A stretch of DNA of 10,115 nt, from the NCBI GenBank assembly GCA_041588495.1, contig JBFGWM010000095.1, positions 1 to 10,115 on the forward strand, given 5' to 3'. Origin of the DNA: JBFGWM01 sp041588495 (lineage in GTDB: Bacteria; Pseudomonadota; Gammaproteobacteria; Pseudomonadales; JBFGWM01). The notes under the pieces were generated by a model. That model made no database searches and was not told the origin of the DNA. It was given only the letters and a program-made list of their open reading frames with translations. Each line of letters opens with the position of its first letter. The stretch's first letter is position 1. The position numbers were made by a program, and so were the translations under genes. Of the stretch, positions 1 to 6,394 are shown piece by piece.

Positions 1-782
1 AAATGGATTGCACGACCTGTGCCGACCTCGCCGAGGCGACGCAGCTGCTCGAAGAGGGCGCGGCCGCGGGCGAGCCCTACAAGCTGGTGATCTTCGAGAA
101 GGCCGCGGGGGGCGAGGACACCGAGACCCTGGGCTGGGTACAGGCCCTCGGCGCCGATCCAAAGCTGTCCAATACCCGGTTGGTCCTGTACACGCGCGAC
201 GGCCAACGCGGGGACGCGGAGGGATACGGTGCGGTCGGCGTGCAGGGTTACCTGACCAAGCCGGCCAAGGAGGACGATCTGCGCGAGATCGTGCTCAAGG
301 CGCTGTCGTCGGTCACCGAGCCGGAGCTTGCCGAAGTCACCACCCGCTACCGCATCCAGGAGGAGATCCACGGCAGCCTTGCCGGCAGCCTGGAAGGGCT
401 CCGGGTGCTGGTCGCCGAGGACAACGTGGTCAACCAGAAGGTCGTGCAGCGCGTGCTGGAAACCCTCGGGTGCGAGGTGGTACTGGCCGACGACGGCAAC
501 GAGGCGGTGGCGGCATTCGGGGAAAGCGCCTTCGACCTGGTGCTGATGGACTGCAACATGCCCGAGATGGACGGTTTCGACGCCACCCGGGAGATCCGCC
601 GCCACGAGGAAGCGCACAAGTTGCAGCGTACGCCCGTGGTCGCGCTCACTGCCGATATCACCGATGACAACCGTCACCGCTGCAGCAAGGCGGGAATGGA
701 CGGCTTCCTCAACAAGCCGGTGCGCATCAATGTCATGCGCGAGGCGATCCAGGACTACGTCGGACCGGAAAGCGGCAGCTGA
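1..782 (+). CDS. Hybrid sensor histidine kinase, C-terminal part with two receiver domains (5' truncated)
   Basis: This is the C-terminal end of a two-component hybrid kinase; the sensor and kinase domains lie before the window. The first ATG (base 3) is not taken as the start, because the first receiver already lacks its beta-1 strand and acidic pair there. Numbering from that ATG, residues 1-98 look like a receiver from helix 1 onward: the strand-3 end reads VIFEK with Glu32 where the phosphorylated Asp should be, followed by Thr64 and Lys86 (YLTKP). Residues 133-253 form a canonical receiver: acidic pair Glu139-Asp140 (AEDN), phospho-acceptor Asp183 (MDCNMPEMDG), Thr216 (ALTAD) and Lys238 (LNKP). 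The protein ends a few residues later with no Hpt domain, so a separate phosphotransfer protein would be needed for a full relay. A stand-alone two-receiver regulator is possible but less likely. The signal sensed cannot be told. Confidence 0.85.
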   Translation, partial: MDCTTCADLAEATQLLEEGAAAGEPYKLVIFEKAAGGEDTETLGWVQALGADPKLSNTRLVLYTRDGQRGDAEGYGAVGVQGYLTKPAKEDDLREIVLKALSSVTEPELAEVTTRYRIQEEIHGSLAGSLEGLRVLVAEDNVVNQKVVQRVLETLGCEVVLADDGNEAVAAFGESAFDLVLMDCNMPEMDGFDATREIRRHEEAHKLQRTPVVALTADITDDNRHRCSKAGMDGFLNKPVRINVMREAIQDYVGPESGS

Positions 783-792
783 CACGGCTCCC

Positions 793-821
793 TTGACTCG
801 CCCCGCGCCCGGCGGGATGCT
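793..821 (+). promoter_or_regulatory. Weak candidate sigma-70 promoter before the SDR gene
   Basis: TTGACT (793-798, five of six consensus bases) is followed after 17 bp by GATGCT (816-821, three of six). A 5-bp GC hairpin (CCCGC 802-806 with GCGGG 812-816) sits in the spacer and has no T-run after it, so it does not look like an intrinsic terminator for the upstream kinase gene. The -10 element is poor, so this is only a suggestion. Confidence 0.22.
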
Positions 822-844
822 TGGCGCTTCGTTGTGGAAGGCAT

Positions 845-849
845 GGGAG
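845..849 (+). promoter_or_regulatory. Ribosome binding site that fixes the SDR start
   Basis: GGGAG lies 7 nt before the ATG at 857. This favours 857 over the upstream in-frame ATG at 821. It also fits the protein, because the SDR glycine-rich motif then begins at residue 9, the normal place for this family. Confidence 0.6.
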
Positions 850-856
850 CACGTGC

Positions 857-1664
857 ATGCAGGATCAGGTTGCCTGGGTCACCGGCAGCGCCAGCGGGGT
901 GGGGCGACGGCTGACCGGCGCGCTGCTGCAACGCGGATGCCGGGTGCTGGCCTGTGATCTGAATGCCACGGCCCTGGCCACGGCGGCCACGGAGGACCGC
1001 TGGCCGGAACAGCGCGTCGTGCATGCCGACTTCGATGTGAGCGATCCCGCGGCCTGGGATCGTGCGGCGGGACTGCTCGCCGACTGGGGACGCCTCGATT
1101 ACCTGTTCAACGTGGCCTTACCTGCGTCCCGGCTTCGTGGCGGAAACCGCGCGCGAGGAAATCGACCGGCATGTCGACATCAACGTGAAAGGCCTGATGT
1201 ATGGCAGCCAGCTCGCCGCGAAACGCATGGCCGCCCAGGGGCACGGACATATCATCAACATCGCGTCGCTGGCCGGGGTCGCCGCGATCCCCGGGTTGTC
1301 ACTGTACAGTGCGTCGAAATTCGCGGTGCGCGGGTTTTCCCTGGCCCTCGCCAACGAGCTTCGCGATCACGGTGTTTATGTCACGGTGATCTGTCCCGAC
1401 GCGATCCAGACGCCGATGCTCGACCTGCAGGTGGACTACCCTGAGGCGGCACTGACCTTTTCCGGCAGCAGCGTGCTGACCGTTGACGACATCGAGCGCG
1501 CGGTCTTCGAGCAGGTGTTGCCGAAGCGCCCCATGGAAATCCTGCTGCCCGCGGGGCGTGGCGCGCTGGCGCGTCTCGCCGGGGCGGTGCCGGCGCTGGG
1601 CAGCGGGCTGCTCGGTCGCCTCCGCGCGCGCGGGATGCGCCGGCAGCAGGAATTGTCGCGTTGA
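857..1664 (+). pseudogene. Short-chain dehydrogenase/reductase (SDR), frameshifted
   Basis: This is a classical SDR oxidoreductase with a Rossmann fold, but its reading frame changes once. From 857 the first frame gives the cofactor motif TGSASGVG (residues 9-16) and Asp34 at the end of strand 2, which suggests NAD(H) rather than NADP(H). It runs to DYLFNVA. The rest of the protein continues in the next frame from about 1119: YLRPGF, then the catalytic Ser in IINIAS, YSASK with Tyr at 1305 and Lys at 1317, then VICPDAIQTPM, ending at TGA 1662-1664. The break falls at about 1115-1121, inside the conserved N-x-A-G motif. Restoring two bases (GG) would give FNVAGYLRPG and an uninterrupted protein of 269 residues, a usual SDR length. 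Both halves keep family consensus, so the break is either recent or a sequencing error. As read, translation would leave the SDR frame and stop at 1444. Substrate unknown. Confidence 0.8.
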
Positions 1665-1696
1665 TCCGCTGCGCGGGGACGTGACCGGCCATTGGC

Positions 1697-1702
1697 TATA
1701 GT
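1697..1702 (+). promoter_or_regulatory. Candidate -10 element of the ligase-amidase operon
   Basis: TATAGT matches five of six bases of the sigma-70 -10 consensus and stands out in a GC-rich gap of 89 bp. No convincing -35 box is found at 16-18 bp upstream, so an activator or another sigma factor would be needed if it is real. Transcription would begin near 1709 and leave a leader of about 45 nt. Confidence 0.3.
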
Positions 1703-1710
1703 TACCCGGG

Positions 1711-1737
1711 TGCCCGTACGCGGCGGCTACCGGGGCA
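1711..1737 (+). repeat. Inverted repeat in the leader of the acyl-CoA synthetase operon
   Basis: The left arm TGCCCGTA (1711-1718) pairs with TAC (1728-1730) and GGGCA (1733-1737), with a 2-nt bulge and a 9-nt loop. It lies just after the candidate -10 element and 16 bp before the ATG of the ligase gene. It could be a repressor operator or a leader-RNA hairpin. There is no T-run, so it is not an intrinsic terminator. Such repeats also arise by chance in GC-rich DNA. Confidence 0.3.
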
Positions 1738-1753
1738 TCGGATACGGTAAATC

Positions 1754-3409
1754 ATGATCAGCACGTTTGAGAACCTGAAAACGCCCCTGGAAGCCTTTTA
1801 TCACTGGGAGTCCAGCAAGCCGGGCGCCATCTTCCTGCGCCAGCCCCTGGGCAGCGAGCTGGAGGAGTACACCTGGAAGGAGGTCGGCAACCAGGCCCGG
1901 CGCATGGCGGCCCACCTGCGCGACCTCGACCTGCCGCCGGGTTCGCACATCGCGCTGTTTTCGAAGAACTGCCCGCACTGGATCATGGCCGACCTGGCGA
2001 TCTGGATGGCGGGTCACGTGACCGTGCCCCTGTACCCGACCCTGCACCCTGACACCATTCGCTACACCCTGACCCACGGCGACTGCCGGCTGTGCTTCGT
2101 TGGCCGCCTCGACCGCTTCGAGTCCATGCGCGAGGGTATTCCCGAAGATCTGCCCTGCGTGAGCTTTCCGTACGAACCGGTGACCGGGTACGAGAACTGG
2201 GACGACATCGTGACCCGCAACGATCCCATCGAGGACAGCCCGCCGCGGGATCTCGACGAGATCGCGACCATCATTTACACCTCCGGCACCACCGGCAACC
2301 CGAAGGGCGTGGTGCACAAGTTCATGGCGCTGTCCTTCGCGGTGACCGGCGTGCTGTCGGTGTTCCCGGTGCGCGAGGAACGCTTCTTTTCCTACCTGCC
2401 CCTGTCCCACGTCGCGGAACGGGGGATGGTCGAGATGGGCGCGATTTTCACCGGTTCCGTGGTGACCTTCGCCGACTCCCTGGACACCTTCGCCGACAAC
2501 CTGCGGGACGGGGCGCCATCCCTGTTCCTGGGTGTGCCGCGCATCTGGACCAAGTTCCAGGAGAAGATCCTCGAGCAGGTTCCCCCGCAGCGCCTCGATC
2601 TCATGCTGCGCCTGCCGGTGATCGCCGGTTTCCTGAAAAGCCGCATGCGTGCCGCCCTCGGCCTGCAGAACTGTCGCTACGGGTTTTCCGGAGCGGCGCC
2701 GATCCCGCGTGAACTGCTCGACTGGTTTGCCGGCATCGGGATCGAGATTCTCGAGGCCTACGGGATGACCGAGAACTTCGCCTATTCCCATTTCACGCTG
2801 CCGGGGCGCCGCCGTCCGGGAAGCGTCGGCCAGGCGGTGCCGCGCGCCGACGTGCGTATCAGCGACGAGGGCGAGATCCAGGTGCGCAGTGCCTGCAACA
2901 TGGTCGGGTACTACAAGGAACCGGAGAAAACCGCCGAGGCGTTCGACGGCGCCTACCTGCGCACGGGTGACCAGGGCGAGATCGACGAGGAGGGTTACCT
3001 GCGCATCACGGGGCGCGTGAAGGACCTGTTCAAGACCGCCAAGGGCAAGTACGTGGCGCCGTCCCCCATCGAGCTGAAAATCGAGAAGGATCCAATGGTC
3101 GAGCAGGTGTGCCTGGTGGGGGTCGGTATTCCCCAGCCGCTGGTCCTGGTGCAGTTGAGCGAGTCGGCGCGCAAGCTGCCGCGTGCGGAAGTGACCACCA
3201 CCCTGGAAAACCTGGTGCGCGAGGTGAACCCCGGGCTCGACCACCACGAGCGCATCTCCCACGTGGTGATCTGCGCGGAACCCTGGACCATGGACAACAA
3301 GGTGCTCACGCCGACCCTGAAGATCAAGCGCAACGTCGTCGAGCAGATGTACAGCGACCGCCTGGCGGCCTGGAGCGAAGCGGGCGACCCGGTGATCTGG
3401 GAAAACTGA
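1754..3409 (+). CDS. AMP-forming acyl-CoA synthetase (long-chain fatty-acid CoA ligase type)
   Basis: This adenylate-forming enzyme activates a carboxylic acid with ATP and CoA to acyl-CoA via an acyl-AMP, in the cytoplasm or at the inner membrane. The 551-residue protein carries the family core motifs in order: the phosphate loop YTSGTTGNPKG (175-185), YGMTE (336-340), RTGDQGE with Asp406, the hinge region ITGRVKDLFKTAKGK with Arg421, and the C-terminal LTPTLKIKR whose Lys523 aligns with the catalytic lysine of adenylation. The TAKGKYVAP and TPTLKIKR versions are typical of eukaryotic-style FAA/long-chain ligases. It is somewhat shorter than the usual ~600 residues of that group. An in-frame TAA at 1748-1750 means translation cannot start earlier than 1754; the Shine-Dalgarno match (ACGGTAA) is weak. 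It is the first gene of a five-gene unit, and the amidase gene follows after 24 bp. Chain length and natural substrate cannot be read from sequence. Confidence 0.92.
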   Translation: MISTFENLKTPLEAFYHWESSKPGAIFLRQPLGSELEEYTWKEVGNQARRMAAHLRDLDLPPGSHIALFSKNCPHWIMADLAIWMAGHVTVPLYPTLHPDTIRYTLTHGDCRLCFVGRLDRFESMREGIPEDLPCVSFPYEPVTGYENWDDIVTRNDPIEDSPPRDLDEIATIIYTSGTTGNPKGVVHKFMALSFAVTGVLSVFPVREERFFSYLPLSHVAERGMVEMGAIFTGSVVTFADSLDTFADNLRDGAPSLFLGVPRIWTKFQEKILEQVPPQRLDLMLRLPVIAGFLKSRMRAALGLQNCRYGFSGAAPIPRELLDWFAGIGIEILEAYGMTENFAYSHFTLPGRRRPGSVGQAVPRADVRISDEGEIQVRSACNMVGYYKEPEKTAEAFDGAYLRTGDQGEIDEEGYLRITGRVKDLFKTAKGKYVAPSPIELKIEKDPMVEQVCLVGVGIPQPLVLVQLSESARKLPRAEVTTTLENLVREVNPGLDHHERISHVVICAEPWTMDNKVLTPTLKIKRNVVEQMYSDRLAAWSEAGDPVIWEN

Positions 3410-3433
3410 GCGTGGCGGGAGGCGCCAGCGGCA

Positions 3434-5119
3434 ATGAGTTATGACCTGAAGTCCGTCAAGGCGCCGCGCCTCGCGGGGTATCCCCTGCGCGTGGTGGCGC
3501 GCATGCTGGAGAATCCGGCCTCGCGTCCCGCGCTCCTGCCACAGCTGCTCCGCGAGGCCGGTATCGAGCGCTTCCGCGGCAAGGACTGCCCGGCGCCACC
3601 CACCCTGTACCCGGAGTGGCCCCCGGGCAAGCGCATGCGCAAGGGTGATGCCGATGCCACCCTGGCTGCAGTCGATGAGGCCGCGTACCCGGAGACGCCG
3701 GGCTTCCGGTTTGCCACCAGCGCCGATTACGCGCGTGCATACCGCGAGGGCATGACCGATCCGGACGAGGTCGCCGAGCGGGTCATCGCGGCGATCCGCA
3801 AGTCCAACCGCCGCGTGAAACCCCTGCGCGCGGTGATCGACTGTGACGAGGAGGATCTGCGCGAGCAGGCCGCCGCGGCCACCGCGCGCCTGCGCGCGGG
3901 CAAGGCCCGCGGACTGCTCGACGGTGTTCCGGTAGCGGTCAAGGACGAACTCGACGTGGCCGGCTACCGTACCCGGGTCGGCACCATCATCTACGGCAAC
4001 GAACCTGCGGGGGCGGATGCCGCGGTGGTGGCGCGGTTGCGGGACGCCGGCGCGCTGATCATCGGCAAGACCAACATGCACGAGATCGGTATCGGCGTGA
4101 CCGGTCTCAACCCCCACTACGGCGTGGCGCGCAATCCCTACGGTCCGGACTGCCACACCGGCGGGTCGTCCAGTGGTTCCGGCGCCGCGGTGGCCGCCGG
4201 CCTGTGCCCGATCGCGGTGGGCGCCGACGGCGGCGGTTCGATCCGGATTCCTGCGGCACTGTGCGGCGTGTCCGGCATCAAGAGCACCTTTGGCCGGGTC
4301 AGCGGACACGGGGCCGCGCCGCTGGACTGGAGTGTTGCCCACATCGGTCCGCTGGCGGCGAGCGTCACCGACCTGGCCGTCGCCTACGCGGTGATGGCGG
4401 GGCCGGACGCGGCCGACCCGGGCACCCGCGGCCAGCCGCCGGTGCACCTTGACCGCTTCACCGACGGTGACCTTTCGGGGGTGCGTCTCGGAATCTACGA
4501 CCCGTGGTTCAGGCATGCCGACGGCGACGTGGTCAATGCCTGCCAGGACGTGGTCGACGATCTGTGCGCGCGGGGCGCCGAGCGGGTCGCCATCGAGATT
4601 CCCGATCTCGACGCGATCCGGGTGGCCCACGCGATCACCATCGCCTCGGAAATGGCGGTCAACGTCGGCGACGCCTACGAGCGGGACTGCACGCGGTTCG
4701 GCCTCGACGTGCGCATCAGCCTGGCCCTGGCGCGCAGCCTGACCAGTCGCGACTACATCCGCGCCCAGCGGGTGCGCACCGGCGCCATGCGCTCATTTGC
4801 CGCCGCCCTGGAGACCTGCGACGTGATCGTGACGCCCACCACCGGCTGCGCGGCGCCGTCGATCCGCGACGCGGCCCTGCCGGATGGCGAGTCCGACCTG
4901 TCGACCCTGACCGAGATCATGCGTTTCGCGACCCCGGGCAACCTGACCGGGCTCCCCGCGCTGACGCTCCCGGCCGGTTATGACCACCGCGGGTTGCCCG
5001 CCGGCGTCCAGTTCACCGGGCGTCCCTGGGCGGAGGACCTGCTGTTCCGGGTGGCGCGGGCCGCGGAGCTTGGCGTCGAGCGTCGTCAGCCCCGGGTCCA
5101 CTACCGGATCCTGGACTGA
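3434..5119 (+). CDS. Amidase-signature hydrolase resembling plant fatty-acid amide hydrolase (FAAH)
   Basis: This serine hydrolase cleaves an amide bond through a Ser-cisSer-Lys triad. Visible residues are Lys170 (VAVKDE), cis-Ser245 (TGGSSSGS), nucleophile Ser269 and Arg271 (GGSIR). The Lys-to-Ser distance (99) and the Ser-to-Ser distance (24) match Arabidopsis FAAH as I remember it (Lys205, Ser281, Ser305). Similarity goes beyond the core. The N-terminus (VKAPRLAG...ARMLENP, residues 8-28), the FRFATSADYARAYR segment, NMHEIGIG, the CDVIVTPTTG strand, GLPAGVQFTGRPWAE and the HYRILD end all have close counterparts in the plant enzyme. GatA and simple amidases lack that N-terminal region. The protein has 561 residues and no signal peptide. 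GGGAGG (3417-3422) lies 11 nt before the ATG, a long but acceptable spacing. Placed between an acyl-CoA ligase and a GST-like gene, it probably frees a carboxylic acid that the ligase activates. Amidase activity is near certain; fatty-acyl amides as substrate are inferred. Confidence 0.9.
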   Translation: MSYDLKSVKAPRLAGYPLRVVARMLENPASRPALLPQLLREAGIERFRGKDCPAPPTLYPEWPPGKRMRKGDADATLAAVDEAAYPETPGFRFATSADYARAYREGMTDPDEVAERVIAAIRKSNRRVKPLRAVIDCDEEDLREQAAAATARLRAGKARGLLDGVPVAVKDELDVAGYRTRVGTIIYGNEPAGADAAVVARLRDAGALIIGKTNMHEIGIGVTGLNPHYGVARNPYGPDCHTGGSSSGSGAAVAAGLCPIAVGADGGGSIRIPAALCGVSGIKSTFGRVSGHGAAPLDWSVAHIGPLAASVTDLAVAYAVMAGPDAADPGTRGQPPVHLDRFTDGDLSGVRLGIYDPWFRHADGDVVNACQDVVDDLCARGAERVAIEIPDLDAIRVAHAITIASEMAVNVGDAYERDCTRFGLDVRISLALARSLTSRDYIRAQRVRTGAMRSFAAALETCDVIVTPTTGCAAPSIRDAALPDGESDLSTLTEIMRFATPGNLTGLPALTLPAGYDHRGLPAGVQFTGRPWAEDLLFRVARAAELGVERRQPRVHYRILD

Positions 5120-5134
5120 GCGGAAACCTGCCTG

Positions 5135-5911
5135 ATGAAGACTGGCGATCCGGACCTGCCCGAGCTCTACCAGTTTGCGTTCTCGCACTACAACGAGAAG
5201 GCGCGCTGGGCGCTGGACTACAAGGGCATTCCCCACCGGCGGCGCAGCCTGCTGCCCGGGCCGCATATGCCGATCATGAAGAAGCTGACGGGCAGGAGCG
5301 AGACGCCCGCCCTGAAGTGGGGCGGTGAGGTCATTGCGGGTTCCGCGGCGATCATCGACCGGCTCGAGCGCGAGGTTCCGGAACCGGCACTTTACCCGGA
5401 AGATCCCGACCTCCGCCTGCGCGCCCTGGAACTGCAGCGCTGGTTCGACGACGAGGTGGGCGGGCCCGTGCGTTGCGCTTTCTTTTTCGACGCGATCCGT
5501 GACGGTGGCTATTTTTGTGACCGCTTCTCCCACGGCTACAGCCGTCCCGCACAACTGGCTTACCGCGCGAGCTTCCCGGTGCTCAAGCAGGTCCTGCGCA
5601 AGGTCTATTCCCTCGATGCGCAGCACGCGGAACAGGGGCGGGCCACCACCCGGCGCGCACTCGACCGCTTGGCGGCGGAAACCGCCGCGACCGGCTACCT
5701 GGTGGGCGATTCCTTTACCGTCGCCGATCTCGCGGCGGCCTCCCTGATGCAACTCGTGGTGTTCCCCCCGGAGTTCCCCGTGCCGGTGCCGGAGCCGCGG
5801 TCCCCCGGGTACCGCACCTGGCTGGCGCGCTGGGAGTCGCATCCGGCCGTGGCGTGGATACTCGAGACCTATGCCCGCCATCGCGGCCGCTCCGCGGAAG
5901 TCGGGAACTGA
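5135..5911 (+). CDS. Glutathione S-transferase family protein
   Basis: This is a two-domain GST-fold protein of 258 residues. The N-terminal thioredoxin-like domain (about 10-85) has FSHYNEKARWAL (16-27), the cis-proline Pro58 (ETPAL) and Gly69-Ser70 at the place where most GSTs have Glu-Ser for binding the glutathione gamma-glutamyl group. The helical C-terminal domain has the fold-stabilising N-capping box in GDSFTVADLAAA. In many bacterial relatives the active-site segment reads S-P-F-C-E-K-A-R; here Cys is replaced by Asn20 while Ser17 remains, so catalysis, if any, would use Ser or only bind the thiol. The start ATG at 5135 lies 15 bp after the amidase stop, with only a weak ribosome site (GCGGAAA). 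Its place in the operon suggests conjugation or thiol-dependent processing of a product, or a binding role. The substrate is unknown. Confidence 0.85.
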   Translation: MKTGDPDLPELYQFAFSHYNEKARWALDYKGIPHRRRSLLPGPHMPIMKKLTGRSETPALKWGGEVIAGSAAIIDRLEREVPEPALYPEDPDLRLRALELQRWFDDEVGGPVRCAFFFDAIRDGGYFCDRFSHGYSRPAQLAYRASFPVLKQVLRKVYSLDAQHAEQGRATTRRALDRLAAETAATGYLVGDSFTVADLAAASLMQLVVFPPEFPVPVPEPRSPGYRTWLARWESHPAVAWILETYARHRGRSAEVGN

Positions 5912-5913
5912 CC

Positions 5914-5918
5914 GGAGG
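5914..5918 (+). promoter_or_regulatory. Ribosome binding site that fixes the VOC gene start
   Basis: GGAGG lies 7 nt before the ATG at 5926. It decides for that start over the in-frame ATG at 5854, which would overlap the GST gene by 58 bp and add 24 residues that do not look like family sequence. Confidence 0.75.
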
Positions 5919-5925
5919 CCTGCCG

Positions 5926-6384
5926 ATGAGTAAGGTGACCCGCCCCGAACCGAAACCCGGCGATGCCCCGTGGCTGATTCCCCACCTGGCAGTTTCCCAC
6001 GTCGAGAACAGTATCGATTTCTACAAGCGCGCCTTCGGTTTCGAGAGTCACTTCGCGATGCCCGATGATCACGGCCTGATCCAGTATGCAGACATGCACT
6101 ATCAGGGTCGGCTGCTCATCATGATGGGGCCCGAGGGTGCTCTTGGCGACGCCGCGCGGGCTCCGGTGACCAGCGGCATTCCGGCCCCGATCCGGCTGTA
6201 CGTGTACTGCGAGGACGTCGATGCGCTGCATGCCCGCGCGGTAGAGCAGGGGGCCGAATCTCTCGCCGCGCCCGAGCTCATGTTCTGGGGGGACCGGATG
6301 TGCCGCCTGCGCGACCCCGACGGGTACGCCTGGTCCTTCGCAACGCGGGTCGAGGCGTTCAACCCGGCCAACGTGCCCGGCTGA
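5926..6384 (+). CDS. VOC (glyoxalase/bleomycin-resistance fold) protein, PhnB-like
   Basis: This small protein of 152 residues has the vicinal-oxygen-chelate fold. It begins WLIPHLAVSHVENSIDFYKR (16-35), the beta-strand and helix that open these domains (usually 'L.V.D...ai.FY..aFG.e'), then GRLLIMMGPEG. The second half-module has PIRLYVYCEDVDALHARAVEQG and ends with WGDRMCRLRDPDGYAWSFAT, a close match to the 'WGdR...v.DP.Gh.W.laT' ending of PhnB-like VOC proteins. Members of this superfamily include metal-dependent lyases, dioxygenases and drug-binding resistance proteins, so the fold does not give the reaction. No signal peptide is present. It sits 14 bp after the GST gene. A glyoxalase-type partner role with the GST neighbour is possible but not shown. 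Confidence 0.85.
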   Translation: MSKVTRPEPKPGDAPWLIPHLAVSHVENSIDFYKRAFGFESHFAMPDDHGLIQYADMHYQGRLLIMMGPEGALGDAARAPVTSGIPAPIRLYVYCEDVDALHARAVEQGAESLAAPELMFWGDRMCRLRDPDGYAWSFATRVEAFNPANVPG

Positions 6385-6394
6385 GCCTGCGCCT

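Noticed and set aside
802..816. GC hairpin after the kinase gene as an intrinsic terminator
   Set aside because: The stem is only 5 bp with a 5-nt loop and no T-run follows, so termination is not supported.
1062..1118. Independent short gene starting at 1062 for the second half of the SDR
   Set aside because: Its first residues are an out-of-frame shadow of the SDR N-terminal half, with no ribosome site. Only the part after the frame change shows SDR sequence.
1105..1125. Programmed ribosomal frameshift in the SDR gene
   Set aside because: There is no slippery heptamer, no stop codon at the shift point and no clear stimulatory structure. The expected glycine of N-x-A-G is missing unless two bases are restored, which points to an indel.
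1727..4630. A 967-codon open frame on the minus strand, antisense to the ligase and amidase genes
   Set aside because: Its translation is rich in His, Val, Gly, Asp and Arg with no recognisable domain, and it lies opposite two genes with full catalytic motifs. Long antisense frames of this sort are expected in GC-rich DNA with strong third-position bias.
3434..5119. Reading the amidase as GatA, the subunit of the tRNA amidotransferase
   Set aside because: There are no gatB or gatC neighbours. The protein has a long N-terminal region and a C-terminal end unlike GatA, and it sits in an operon with an acyl-CoA ligase.
5854..5925. N-terminal extension of the VOC protein starting at 5854
   Set aside because: It would overlap the GST gene by 58 bp, and a good ribosome site directly precedes the ATG at 5926.
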